Part shown: piece by piece, positions 1 to 6,687 of the stretch | Position numbering within the stretch: position 1 is the stretch's first letter | Layout: each line of letters opens with the position of its first letter | Source of the DNA: Hyphomicrobiales bacterium | Lineage (GTDB): Bacteria; Pseudomonadota; Alphaproteobacteria; Rhizobiales; Xanthobacteraceae | Direction of reading: 5' to 3' | DNA length: 16,188 nt | Assembly: GCA_017304505.1 (NCBI GenBank) | Contig: JAFKKQ010000132.1 | Span: 3,408 to 19,595 of the forward strand | The notes under the pieces: model-generated | The model's input: the letters and a program-made list of their open reading frames with translations, nothing else | Told to the model about the DNA's origin: nothing | The model's database searches: none | Made by a program: the position numbers and the translations under genes

Positions 1-1130
1 AACGCCAGGCCGCCGAGCCAGACGCCGAGGAAGCCGCCGACCTGATGGCTGAAGAAAGCAAACCCGAACAGCATGGTCAGCCAGCGCGTCCCGAACATCA
101 GCGCCACCAGACCCGATGTCGGCGGCACGGTGGAAAGCCAGAGCAGCCCGGTGATCGCGCCAAACACCAGCGTCGAACCCACGCTCGCCGGCAGCGTAAT
201 GAAGACGACGATGGAGAGTGCACGGGCAAAATAGATGCTCGACAACAGGTAGCGCTTGGGCATCCGGCCGGAAAGCCAGCCCGAGGCCAGCGAGCCGATG
301 ATGTTGAACAGTCCGATCAGCGCGATGGTCCAGGCACCGATATCAGCGCCGAGCCCGCGGTCGACCAGGTAAGACGGCAAGTGCACCGTGACGAAGGCAA
401 GCTGGAAGCCGCAGGTGAAGAAACCCAGCACGAGCAGGACATAGCTGCGATGGCCAAACGCCTCGCTCAGCGCCTGACGGCCCGACTGCGGTTTCGCGGC
501 GGACGACGCGCCGGCGCCACGCGGCGTCGCCAGCAGCACCGACAGCGGCAGCACCAGCAGCATCATGCCCGCAAAAACCAGCAGCGCCGTGTGCCAGGAA
601 AACACCTCGATCAGCGCATGCGCCAACGGAGAAAACAGAAACTGGCCGAACGACCCGGCGGCGGTGCCGGCGCCAAAGGCAAACGCGCGCCAGTCTTCCG
701 GCACGAGCTTGCCGAGCGCGCCGACCACCATCGGAAACGAGCAACCGGCCAAGCCGAAACCGATCAGCACGCCAGCCGAAACATCGAGCGTCAGCGTCGT
801 CGGCGCATAAGCCATCCCGGCAAGGCCGAGGCCATAAAGGATGGCGCCCACGGAGAGCACGCGAGCCGGTCCGAAGCGATCGGCAACGCCGCCGGCGAAC
901 GGCTGCACCGCACCCCACACCAGGTTCTGCAGCGCGATGGCGAACGAGAACGTTTCGCGGCCCCAGCCGTGCTCGAACGATAAAGGTGTGAGGAACTGTC
1001 CAAGCGCCGAGCGCGGCCCAAACGAAATCAGTGCAATGGCGCATCCGACTGCAATGACGACCGCAGGCGTCTGCCAAATGGGCTTTGCCGAAGCGGGCTT
1101 CGTCGGCGCAGACGCAGTTGCTGTCGACAT
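1..1130 (-). CDS. MFS transporter, C-terminus cut by the window edge
   Basis: Inner-membrane permease of the major facilitator superfamily; the substrate cannot be told from sequence. I translated the frame by hand from the ATG at 1130. It begins MSTATASAPTKPASAKPIWQ and stays open to base 3, about 376 codons. After a short polar N-terminus come hydrophobic helices. Between TM2 and TM3 is the MFS loop signature GGVADRFGPARVL (compare G-x-x-x-D-R-x-G-R). A polar central loop (PRGAGASSAAKPQSG) separates the two six-helix halves, and the second half has a similar loop, GWLSGRMPKRYL. The early GWGRETFSFAIA stretch recalls the OFA/monocarboxylate-type MFS groups, which is only a hint. The last two helices and the stop lie outside the window. 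It is divergent from nadA, with 288 bp between the starts. Its Shine-Dalgarno is poor (GGGGCG just before the ATG), so the exact start is less sure than the family. Confidence 0.88.
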   Translation of the reverse strand, partial: MSTATASAPTKPASAKPIWQTPAVVIAVGCAIALISFGPRSALGQFLTPLSFEHGWGRETFSFAIALQNLVWGAVQPFAGGVADRFGPARVLSVGAILYGLGLAGMAYAPTTLTLDVSAGVLIGFGLAGCSFPMVVGALGKLVPEDWRAFAFGAGTAAGSFGQFLFSPLAHALIEVFSWHTALLVFAGMMLLVLPLSVLLATPRGAGASSAAKPQSGRQALSEAFGHRSYVLLVLGFFTCGFQLAFVTVHLPSYLVDRGLGADIGAWTIALIGLFNIIGSLASGWLSGRMPKRYLLSSIYFARALSIVVFITLPASVGSTLVFGAITGLLWLSTVPPTSGLVALMFGTRWLTMLFGFAFFSHQVGGFLGVWLGGLA

Positions 1131-1146
1131 GGGACGCCCCGGAATG

Positions 1147-1167
1147 GCACGCGGCGAAGCGGCGTGC
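1147..1167. promoter_or_regulatory. Hairpin in the MFS gene leader
   Basis: GCACGC (1147-1152) and GCGTGC (1162-1167) are perfect inverted arms with a 9-base spacer, in which two more pairs can form after one mismatch. The hairpin lies 17 to 37 bases upstream of the MFS start codon, so it would sit in that mRNA leader. GC-rich hairpins of this size arise easily by chance in such DNA. No function is claimed. Confidence 0.25.
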
Positions 1168-1285
1168 GGCAACGGCACCATTTAATCGGTCGAGCCTAAC
1201 GGCCAAAGCGAAAGTTGGTGATGTCTTCGATTTGTCCCACGCATGGCTGCGCCCGCTGCAGGGACTAGCGCGGTTTGGCGCAACG

Positions 1286-1294
1286 TGTTATATG
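1286..1294 (+). promoter_or_regulatory. nadA: Possible extended -10 element upstream of nadA
   Basis: TG-T-TATATG (TG at 1286-1287, hexamer 1289-1294) fits an extended -10 box, about 125 bases before the nadA start. No good -35 hexamer sits at 17 bases. If this is the promoter, the palindrome at 1355-1383 would lie roughly 50 to 60 bases into the transcript. An alternative -10 is the AT-rich palindrome itself. This is a weak call. Confidence 0.2.
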
Positions 1295-1354
1295 ATTTGC
1301 TCCAAGTGAGGATAACGGAACTGGAACCGACCTGCGTGTCGGACGTTTTCGACT

Positions 1355-1383
1355 CCATATATGCTCATATCGAGCATATATGG
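1355..1383. promoter_or_regulatory. Perfect 12-bp inverted repeat, candidate nadAC operator
   Basis: Arms CCATATATGCTC (1355-1366) and GAGCATATATGG (1372-1383) are exact reverse complements around the 5-base centre ATATC. It ends 35 bases before the nadA ATG at 1419 and is the only strongly AT-rich palindrome in the spacer. Its length, symmetry and place suit a dimeric repressor. NAD-synthesis operons of Rhizobiales are reported to be controlled by NadQ, a Nudix-related regulator, and that is the natural candidate. I have not matched this sequence to a known NadQ motif. No regulator gene lies in the window. Confidence 0.65.
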
Positions 1384-1418
1384 GCCTAACCCCTCACCTG
1401 GACGAAGGAGAGCATGCC

Positions 1419-2519
1419 ATGCCGGTCGTGGAAACCGTTGGTCCGCTGGACGAGCGGCGAGCGGCCCCCTCGCCCGCCGCGTCGGACGGCGCCGCACTCC
1501 GCAAATTCGGCGCGCTGCCTGTGCCGTCACTGGAGTGGAACGCAGAGGTCGAGCGCCAAACCGCGCGTCTCTATGAGCGCATCAAGAATGTCGTGCCCTC
1601 CGTGGAGTGGCCGTTCTTTGCGCCCTACGTGAAGGCGATCAACGCGATCAAGAAAGAGCGCAACGCGGTCATCCTGGCGCACAACTACCAGACGCCGGAG
1701 ATCTACAACTGCGTCGCCGATTTCGTCGGCGACAGTCTCCAGCTGGCGCGCGAAGCCGCCAAGGCAAAGGCCGACGTGATCGTGCAGTGCGGCGTGCACT
1801 TCATGGCCGAGACGGCTAATATCCTGAATCCTGAAAAGACCGTCCTGATCCCCGATCTCGAGGCGGGCTGCTCACTCGCCTCCGCCATCACCGGCGAGGA
1901 CGTGCGGATGCTGCGCGAGCGGTTCCCAGGCGTCCCGGTGGTCACCTACGTCAACACGTCCGCCGAGGTGAAGGCCGAAAGCGACATCACCTGCACGTCG
2001 TCAAACGCCTTGCAGGTTGTCGAAAGCCTGGGCTCGGAGCGGGTGATTTTTGTGCCCGATCAGTACCTGGCGAAATACGTCGCCGCGCAGAGCAAGGTGA
2101 AGATCATCGCGTGGAAGGGCTCGTGCGAGGTGCATGAGCGCTTCACCGGCGACGAACTGGAAATGATCCGCGCCAATGATCCCTCGGTGCAGATCGTCGC
2201 GCATCCGGAATGCCCGCCGGATGTGATCGCGGCGTCAGATTTCACCGGCTCGACCGCCCACATGATCGACTGGCTGCGCAAGAACAGACCGAAGCGCGTC
2301 GTCCTCGTCACCGAATGCTCGATGGCCGACAACGTGCAGGCGGAGCTGCCGGACGTGGAATTCACGCGGCCGTGCAACCTTTGCCCGCATATGAAGCGGA
2401 TCACGCTGCCGAAGATCCTCGACAGCCTGCTTTATACGAAAGAGGAAATCGTGGTTGCCCCCGCCGTTGCCGAGAAGGCGCGCCGCGCCGTCGAGCGGAT
2501 GATCCACCTCAAGAGTTGA
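1419..2519 (+). CDS. nadA: Quinolinate synthase NadA
   Basis: Condenses iminoaspartate with dihydroxyacetone phosphate to quinolinate in the cytosol, using a [4Fe-4S] cluster (de novo NAD synthesis, EC 2.5.1.72). The three expected cluster cysteines are visible: Cys124 ([11 protein letters not shown]), Cys236 ([10 protein letters not shown]) and Cys322 in [12 protein letters not shown], with Cys319 as the extra CxxC partner. Other family motifs are [34 protein letters not shown] and DCTSS-like [11 protein letters not shown] chose the ATG at 1419 because GAAGGAG (1404-1410) lies 8 bases before it. An in-frame ATG at 1380 would begin inside the palindrome and has no ribosome site. The 366-residue product has about 50 poorly conserved residues before the catalytic core. 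nadC follows after 63 bases in the same direction, so the two are probably co-transcribed. nadB is absent from the pair. Confidence 0.97.
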   Translation: MPVVETVGPLDERRAAPSPAASDGAALRKFGALPVPSLEWNAEVERQTARLYERIKNVVPSVEWPFFAPYVKAINAIKKERNAVILAHNYQTPEIYNCVADFVGDSLQLAREAAKAKADVIVQCGVHFMAETANILNPEKTVLIPDLEAGCSLASAITGEDVRMLRERFPGVPVVTYVNTSAEVKAESDITCTSSNALQVVESLGSERVIFVPDQYLAKYVAAQSKVKIIAWKGSCEVHERFTGDELEMIRANDPSVQIVAHPECPPDVIAASDFTGSTAHMIDWLRKNRPKRVVLVTECSMADNVQAELPDVEFTRPCNLCPHMKRITLPKILDSLLYTKEEIVVAPAVAEKARRAVERMIHLKS

Positions 2520-2582
2520 CAACCCGACACAACGCCTTGGGCCGGATCAGCCCGGCAATGGCGACAACAAGGAACAAATACG

Positions 2583-3473
2583 ATGCTCACGCAAGCCACC
2601 GGAAGTCTGATCGAATCCTTGCTCTATCCCGGCGGGTTCCTTTCGCCGCTGGAGATCGACGAGGCGGTGACGCGCGCGCTCGCCGAAGATCTCGGCCGCG
2701 CCGGCGACGTCACCTCGATCGCAACGATCCCGCCGGGCACGCCGAGCCGCACCGTGCTCGCCGCGCGCAAAGCCGGCACCATCGCCGGCCTGCCCCTGGT
2801 CGCCGCCAGCTTCCGCAGGCTTTCGCCCGACATCGAGATCGTGCCGCTGGCGCGCGACGGCGCGGCGGTCGAAGCAAAAGCCGCGCTGATGCATATCAAC
2901 GGTGATGCCCGCGCCGTGCTTTCCGCAGAGCGCGTGGCGTTGAACTTCCTGCAGCACCTCTCCGGCATCGCCACTGCGACCGCCGCCTATGTCCGCAAGG
3001 CCGGCAAGACCCGCATCTGCTGCACCCGCAAGACCACACCGGGACTGCGGGCGCTGGAAAAATACGCCATCCGGTGTGGCGGCGGATTCAATCATCGGTT
3101 CGGGCTCGACGACGCCATCCTGATCAAGGACAACCACATCGCGGTTGCGGGCGGCATCCGCGCCGTGCTGGAGCGAGCCCGCTCCGCCGCCGGCCATCTG
3201 GTGAAGATCGAGATCGAAGTGGATTCGCTTCCACAGTTGCAGGAGGTGATCGACTGCGGCCTCGCCGACGTGGTGCTGATCGACAATTTCGACGTCGCGT
3301 CCATGAAGAAGGCCGTGGCGATGGTGAACGGCCGCCTGATCATCGAGGCGTCAGGCGGCATCACGCTCGACAATGTCGCCGAAATCGCCGCGACCGGCGT
3401 CGATTACGCATCCTCGGGCGCGCTCACGCATTCGGCTCCCGCGCTGGACATCGGTCTGGATATCGAGATGTGA
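2583..3473 (+). CDS. nadC: Nicotinate-nucleotide diphosphorylase (carboxylating) NadC
   Basis: Cytosolic quinolinate phosphoribosyltransferase (EC 2.4.2.19), which turns quinolinate and PRPP into nicotinate mononucleotide, CO2 and pyrophosphate, the step after NadA. The N-terminal alpha/beta sandwich (about residues 20-125) ends in ERVALNFLQHLSGIAT. The C-terminal barrel carries TRKTTPGLRALEKYA (Arg149 and following), GGGFNHRFGLDDAILIKDNHI (Lys182 in KDN), EIEVDS and the phosphate-binding ASGGI. At 296 residues it is slightly longer than the usual 275 to 290, through extra N-terminal residues. The start is supported by AAGGAA (2569-2574), 8 bases before the ATG. It probably shares a transcript with nadA and is followed by a hairpin terminator at 3523-3551. 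Confidence 0.97.
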   Translation: MLTQATGSLIESLLYPGGFLSPLEIDEAVTRALAEDLGRAGDVTSIATIPPGTPSRTVLAARKAGTIAGLPLVAASFRRLSPDIEIVPLARDGAAVEAKAALMHINGDARAVLSAERVALNFLQHLSGIATATAAYVRKAGKTRICCTRKTTPGLRALEKYAIRCGGGFNHRFGLDDAILIKDNHIAVAGGIRAVLERARSAAGHLVKIEIEVDSLPQLQEVIDCGLADVVLIDNFDVASMKKAVAMVNGRLIIEASGGITLDNVAEIAATGVDYASSGALTHSAPALDIGLDIEM

Positions 3474-3522
3474 ACGGCGCAAGGCAGCACCGGCAAACAG
3501 CGTCGATTTGAACGTCAAGGAT

Positions 3523-3551
3523 GCGAAGCCCGGTTACAGCTTCGCCTTTTT
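3523..3551 (+). terminator. Rho-independent terminator of nadA-nadC
   Basis: GCGAAGC (3523-3529) and GCTTCGC (3539-3545) form a 7-bp perfect stem with a 9-base loop, followed by C and five T (3547-3551). It begins 50 bases after the nadC stop. The T-tract is only on the plus-strand side, so it acts in the nadAC direction. The right arm and T-tract also encode the last Lys/Ala/Leu codons of the convergent cell wall hydrolase, and that gene's stop codon (3534-3536) is in the loop. Confidence 0.7.
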
Positions 3552-5126
3552 CGCCGCGTCATCCGCAGACTGCGCCTGCGATTGGTTGAGCGGCGGCACG
3601 TCGGAGCCATCACCCCACGCGCGCGGACGATAGAAGCTGTGCACGCCGATCTTGTACAGCTTCTTCATCTCATTCACCCATGACGGATGCACCCAATAGG
3701 CGTGGTAGTGCGTGGAATGGCCGATCTCGGGCAGCCACAGCTTGCCGTCGAGCATGTCGTGCGCGATGCCTTTCGCCTGCTTCCACATGTCGGGCTCGGT
3801 CACCACGTCGGGGATGCCGTCGCAAGCGAAGGTGAATTGACAGGCAAGCTTGCGGTTGGCGTTCTGGTAGACGACGCCGCAAACGTTGGTCGGATAGAAG
3901 CCCGAGAACACCCGGTTCATTACCACTTGGGCAACGGCGATCTGGCCGCGCTTGGGCTCACCACGCGACTCGAAATAGACCGCCTCGGCAAGGCACTTCT
4001 CGGACTTGGCGCGGTGCTTCGCGTCGAGGCCGAGTCGTTCGGCGGGAGTCTTCGGCCGCCGGCCGGGACCGGTCACTTCGCCCTTCGCGGCCACGCTCTC
4101 GCCGGCGTCGGACGGCTTCGCACCGGGCGAAACCGGCGCAGCCGACGGCGTCACGAAATTGAAATCGGCAGCCTGCGGCGAAGCCAGAGCCGAGCGCTTG
4201 ATGTCAGGGTCGCGCACGGGCGCCGTCTCCAGCAGCGGCTCCTCCTCCATCGGCCAGGACTGAATCGGGCCGACCGCCTCGCCCTCCCGGCTGCCGCCAA
4301 AGTAAAGACGGCCGAGCCGGATCGTCGCGTTGCTGTCGTCGACCGTGTCGGCCAATGGCGTACCCATTGAGGCCACCTGCGTCGACGACGGCAACGCCGC
4401 CAACACATACGACGGCGGCGGCCTGGATTCCGATCGCCGGCCGAGGGTCGGCTCGAGGGGCTTCAATTCGAGCTCGGGCTTCGACTCCGGTGCGGCATCG
4501 TTCCCCGGCGGCAGCACCTCCGCCGCGTCGGGCTTGGACTGCGACACGGCTGACACGATGTCGGCCTGGACCGCTGGCCCGGTCGCTGCGGGGGGTGGCT
4601 CCGCCTGTTGTGCCGACGGCACGGCAACCGGCCTGGTGAAGGTCACCGTCTTCACCCGGCCGGGCATGAGATCGCGTGTGCCCGTGGCGGGTGGCGGCTC
4701 CTGCTGAGGCCGTGGCCGAGCCAGCAAATCGCCCTTGAGCCTGCGGTTGACGACCGGGAAATCGAGCCGCGGCCGATGCAGCATTGCGCCCGTTGCGATC
4801 GAGCGCGGCACGCCCGTCATATCGCGGCTGTGTGCATCGACAATTTCGGGATCGACCGCGCCGACACTCGCAAGCCGGACCATCGGCGGCGCAGGAATCA
4901 ACGTGCCGATCGGCTGCGGCAGGCTGAACGTGGCGGCATGGATCGTGCCAAACGGCGAAGCCAGCATGTGCGCACGCGCACGCTGCGAGACCTCCGGCTG
5001 CCGGGCCATGAGCGCGACCAGGTCCTGATAGCCCATCGACCGCGGCATCAGGCTCAGGGCCAGAACGCTCAGGCCGAAGGGGCCGTAGTAGCTGACTCCC
5101 TTCTGCCGTTTACGCGAGACAACCAT
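3534..5126 (-). CDS. SleB-type cell wall hydrolase (Hydrolase_2 family)
   Basis: Predicted peptidoglycan hydrolase exported to the periplasm or held at the inner membrane. The last third (about residues 372-515) is the SleB/Hydrolase_2 domain: CLAEAVYFESRGEPKRGQIA with the likely catalytic Glu381, AQVVMNRVFSGFYPTNVCGV, FTFACDG and GHSTHYHAYWVHPSW. SleB itself is a lytic transglycosylase of spores; proteobacterial relatives act in wall remodelling and are often named only cell wall hydrolase. The N-terminus is basic (VSRKRQKG), then a short hydrophobic segment (about residues 14-27), a signal anchor or signal peptide. Residues of about 75 to 365 are a low-complexity, proline-, alanine- and charge-rich linker without a recognisable domain. 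An in-frame stop lies just upstream of the ATG at 5126, so no longer start exists; its ribosome site is weak. The gene converges on nadC. Confidence 0.85.
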   Translation of the reverse strand: MVVSRKRQKGVSYYGPFGLSVLALSLMPRSMGYQDLVALMARQPEVSQRARAHMLASPFGTIHAATFSLPQPIGTLIPAPPMVRLASVGAVDPEIVDAHSRDMTGVPRSIATGAMLHRPRLDFPVVNRRLKGDLLARPRPQQEPPPATGTRDLMPGRVKTVTFTRPVAVPSAQQAEPPPAATGPAVQADIVSAVSQSKPDAAEVLPPGNDAAPESKPELELKPLEPTLGRRSESRPPPSYVLAALPSSTQVASMGTPLADTVDDSNATIRLGRLYFGGSREGEAVGPIQSWPMEEEPLLETAPVRDPDIKRSALASPQAADFNFVTPSAAPVSPGAKPSDAGESVAAKGEVTGPGRRPKTPAERLGLDAKHRAKSEKCLAEAVYFESRGEPKRGQIAVAQVVMNRVFSGFYPTNVCGVVYQNANRKLACQFTFACDGIPDVVTEPDMWKQAKGIAHDMLDGKLWLPEIGHSTHYHAYWVHPSWVNEMKKLYKIGVHSFYRPRAWGDGSDVPPLNQSQAQSADDAAKKAKL

Positions 5127-5160
5127 GCAACACGCTCACGCAACTTACTCAACGATACGC

Positions 5161-5197
5161 AACGCAACGCCACACGGCAGAACTGAAGCGTTGCGTT
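5161..5197. promoter_or_regulatory. 10-bp inverted repeat upstream of the cell wall hydrolase gene
   Basis: AACGCAACGC (5161-5170) and GCGTTGCGTT (5188-5197) are perfect inverted arms with a 17-base spacer, 35 to 71 bases before the start codon of the SleB-type gene (5126). A second, overlapping copy of CGCAACGC begins at 5158. It could be an operator or a leader hairpin; no regulator can be named. Confidence 0.4.
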
Positions 5198-5242
5198 TCT
5201 TTATTGTCGGATTAACCTTGCGAAGCCGTTAACCGGCGAAGG

Positions 5243-5256
5243 TTTCGCGCGCGAAA
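5243..5256. repeat. 14-bp perfect palindrome in the spacer 5127-5348
   Basis: TTTCGCGCGCGAAA is a perfect palindrome in the 222-bp gap between the small TRAP-associated gene and the SleB-type gene. In minus-strand transcription it follows the small gene's stop by about 92 bases, but no T-tract follows it, so it is a poor terminator. The rest of this gap holds the inverted repeat at 5161-5197 and two GTTAA-type motifs (5212-5215, 5229-5232), with no gene that I can support. Confidence 0.3.
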
Positions 5257-5348
5257 AACTCGCAGCAGCAATACGCGAAGCAATGATATGGCATGCGCGC
5301 GGGTCCGCGACGCGCGACTTGGTAAACGCTTGGTCAACGAAAGCCGGA

Positions 5349-5681
5349 TCAGCCCGCCAATAATACCCGCGCCGCGATAAAATTTCCGGCGAGGAACATG
5401 ATGACGCCGACCGCGCATCCGGCAAGCAGCGCGCGATCGGAAATCACCTCGGGCACCGGCCGCGCCAGCAGAACGCGCAGCGCGAGCAGCATCAGCCCGA
5501 CCAGGATGAAGAACAGCACCAGCGGATGAACGAACAATTCGTCGCCGAACGGCCGTCTGTCGGAAAGCAGCCCAAAGCCGAAGCCGACCAGCCCCATCAA
5601 CCCGTACCAGGACACCGAGGCGACCGGCGGGCTTCCGCGCGGCCGGTCAACCACGGTGGGCAGCGTGAAACGTTCGCTCAT
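5349..5681 (-). CDS. Small three-helix membrane protein, last gene of the TRAP-TAXI operon
   Basis: I do not recognise a named family. The 110-residue product has a polar, proline-containing N-terminus (about residues 1-20) and three likely membrane helices near 22-40, 51-74 and 85-107. The loop SDRRPFGDELFVHP lies between the first two. It lies on the same strand as the TAXI binding-protein gene and begins only 9 bases after that gene's stop, so co-transcription and possibly translational coupling are likely. I prefer the ATG at 5681; a GTG directly before it at 5684 is an equal alternative (111 residues). The ribosome site is weak (GAG in GTGAGC). Context suggests a role with the TRAP transporter, perhaps assembly or stability, but nothing in the sequence shows it. 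Confidence 0.75.
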   Translation of the reverse strand: MSERFTLPTVVDRPRGSPPVASVSWYGLMGLVGFGFGLLSDRRPFGDELFVHPLVLFFILVGLMLLALRVLLARPVPEVISDRALLAGCAVGVIMFLAGNFIAARVLLAG

Positions 5682-5690
5682 CACGCGAGC

Positions 5691-6659
5691 TCACATCTTC
5701 ACGCCTTTTTCCTTGAAGTATTTCACCGCACCCGGATGCCAGGGGATCGGCGAGTTCTTCTGAATCTGGTTGGCAAGGTCGATGCTCTTGGCTTCGCCGT
5801 GCACGGCGACCAGATCCGCCTTGTGCTCGATGAAGGTCTTCACGATGTCATAGGCGACCTTGTCCGGCATCGAGGCGTTCGCCACCAGGATGTTCTGCAC
5901 CACCGAAATCTTGTTGTCCTTGTCCTGACCCGGATAGGTCTTCGCTGGAATGACACCCGCGCTGTAGATGCCGCCGTACTTGGCGTTCATCTTGGCGACG
6001 ACGTCGGCGTGGTCGATCAGCTTGATCTTGATGCCCGGCGTCGCGGCGAGGTCGGTCACCGCCGCGGTCGGCAGGCCGCCGACCCAGAAGTAGGCGTCGA
6101 TCTTGCCGTCCTTGATGGCGTTGGTGGACTCGGCGACACCGAGCCGCTCACGCCTCATGTCCTTGTCTTTGTCGAGCCCGGCAGCTTCGATCACGCGGAA
6201 CGCCATCACCTCGGTCGCACTGCCAGGCGAGCCGGTGGAGACACGCTTGCCCTTGAGGTCGGACATCTTCTCGATGCCACGGCCCTCGACGGTGACGATG
6301 TGCATGCGGTTCGGATAGAGCACCATCAGGGTGCGTACGTCGACCGGATGACCTTTGAACTTGTTTTCGCCCTTGAGCGCATCGAGGGCGGCGTCGACCA
6401 TCACCAAGCCCAGCTCGCTTTGCTTGGAGTCGATGAGCTTGAGATTGTCGACCGAGCCGCCGGTGACACGCGCCGTCGCCGCCGCACCGGGAACGTATTT
6501 GGTCAGCACGTTGGCCATGCCGCCACCGAGCGGATAGTAGACACCGCCAGTGCCGCCGGTCGCGATCGCAATATTGAGCTGCTGTTGCGCCAGCGCCCCG
6601 CCGGCGAACAACGCCGCCGCCGCGATCAACGCGCCGAAGACCAAACCCTTGCGTGTCAT
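5691..6659 (-). CDS. TAXI-family TRAP transporter solute-binding protein
   Basis: Periplasmic substrate-binding subunit of a TRAP (secondary, ion-driven) uptake system. A clear Sec signal peptide is present: MTRKG, a hydrophobic core of alanines and leucines, and cleavage after GALA near residue 24. The mature start LNIAIATGGTGGVYYPLGGGMA is the TAXI hallmark (GG-x-YYP). Further along come TGGSVDNLKLI, KGKRVSTGSPGSATEVMA, DAYFWVGGLPTAAVTDLA and a C-terminal IPWHPGAVKYFKEKGV, all usual in this family. At 322 residues it is complete. The ribosome site GGGAGGA sits 7 bases before the ATG. The fused permease gene ends 28 bases upstream and the small membrane protein gene starts about 9 bases downstream. 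The ligand is unknown; glutamate is reported for some TAXI proteins, but no residue here lets me assign it. Confidence 0.95.
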   Translation of the reverse strand: MTRKGLVFGALIAAAALFAGGALAQQQLNIAIATGGTGGVYYPLGGGMANVLTKYVPGAAATARVTGGSVDNLKLIDSKQSELGLVMVDAALDALKGENKFKGHPVDVRTLMVLYPNRMHIVTVEGRGIEKMSDLKGKRVSTGSPGSATEVMAFRVIEAAGLDKDKDMRRERLGVAESTNAIKDGKIDAYFWVGGLPTAAVTDLAATPGIKIKLIDHADVVAKMNAKYGGIYSAGVIPAKTYPGQDKDNKISVVQNILVANASMPDKVAYDIVKTFIEHKADLVAVHGEAKSIDLANQIQKNSPIPWHPGAVKYFKEKGVKM

Positions 6660-6687
6660 TCTTCGTCCTCCCTTGAGTGCTTTCCGG

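Noticed and set aside
45..983. A 312-codon plus-strand frame and a 287-codon minus-strand frame (343-1206) at the left end
   Set aside because: Both are Arg/Gln- or Arg/Ala-rich shadows. The third reading on the minus strand from 1130 gives a coherent membrane transporter.
5212..5232. Two TTAA motifs as a CtrA site
   Set aside because: The spacing between the two TTAA is 13 bases, not the 7 of the CtrA consensus.
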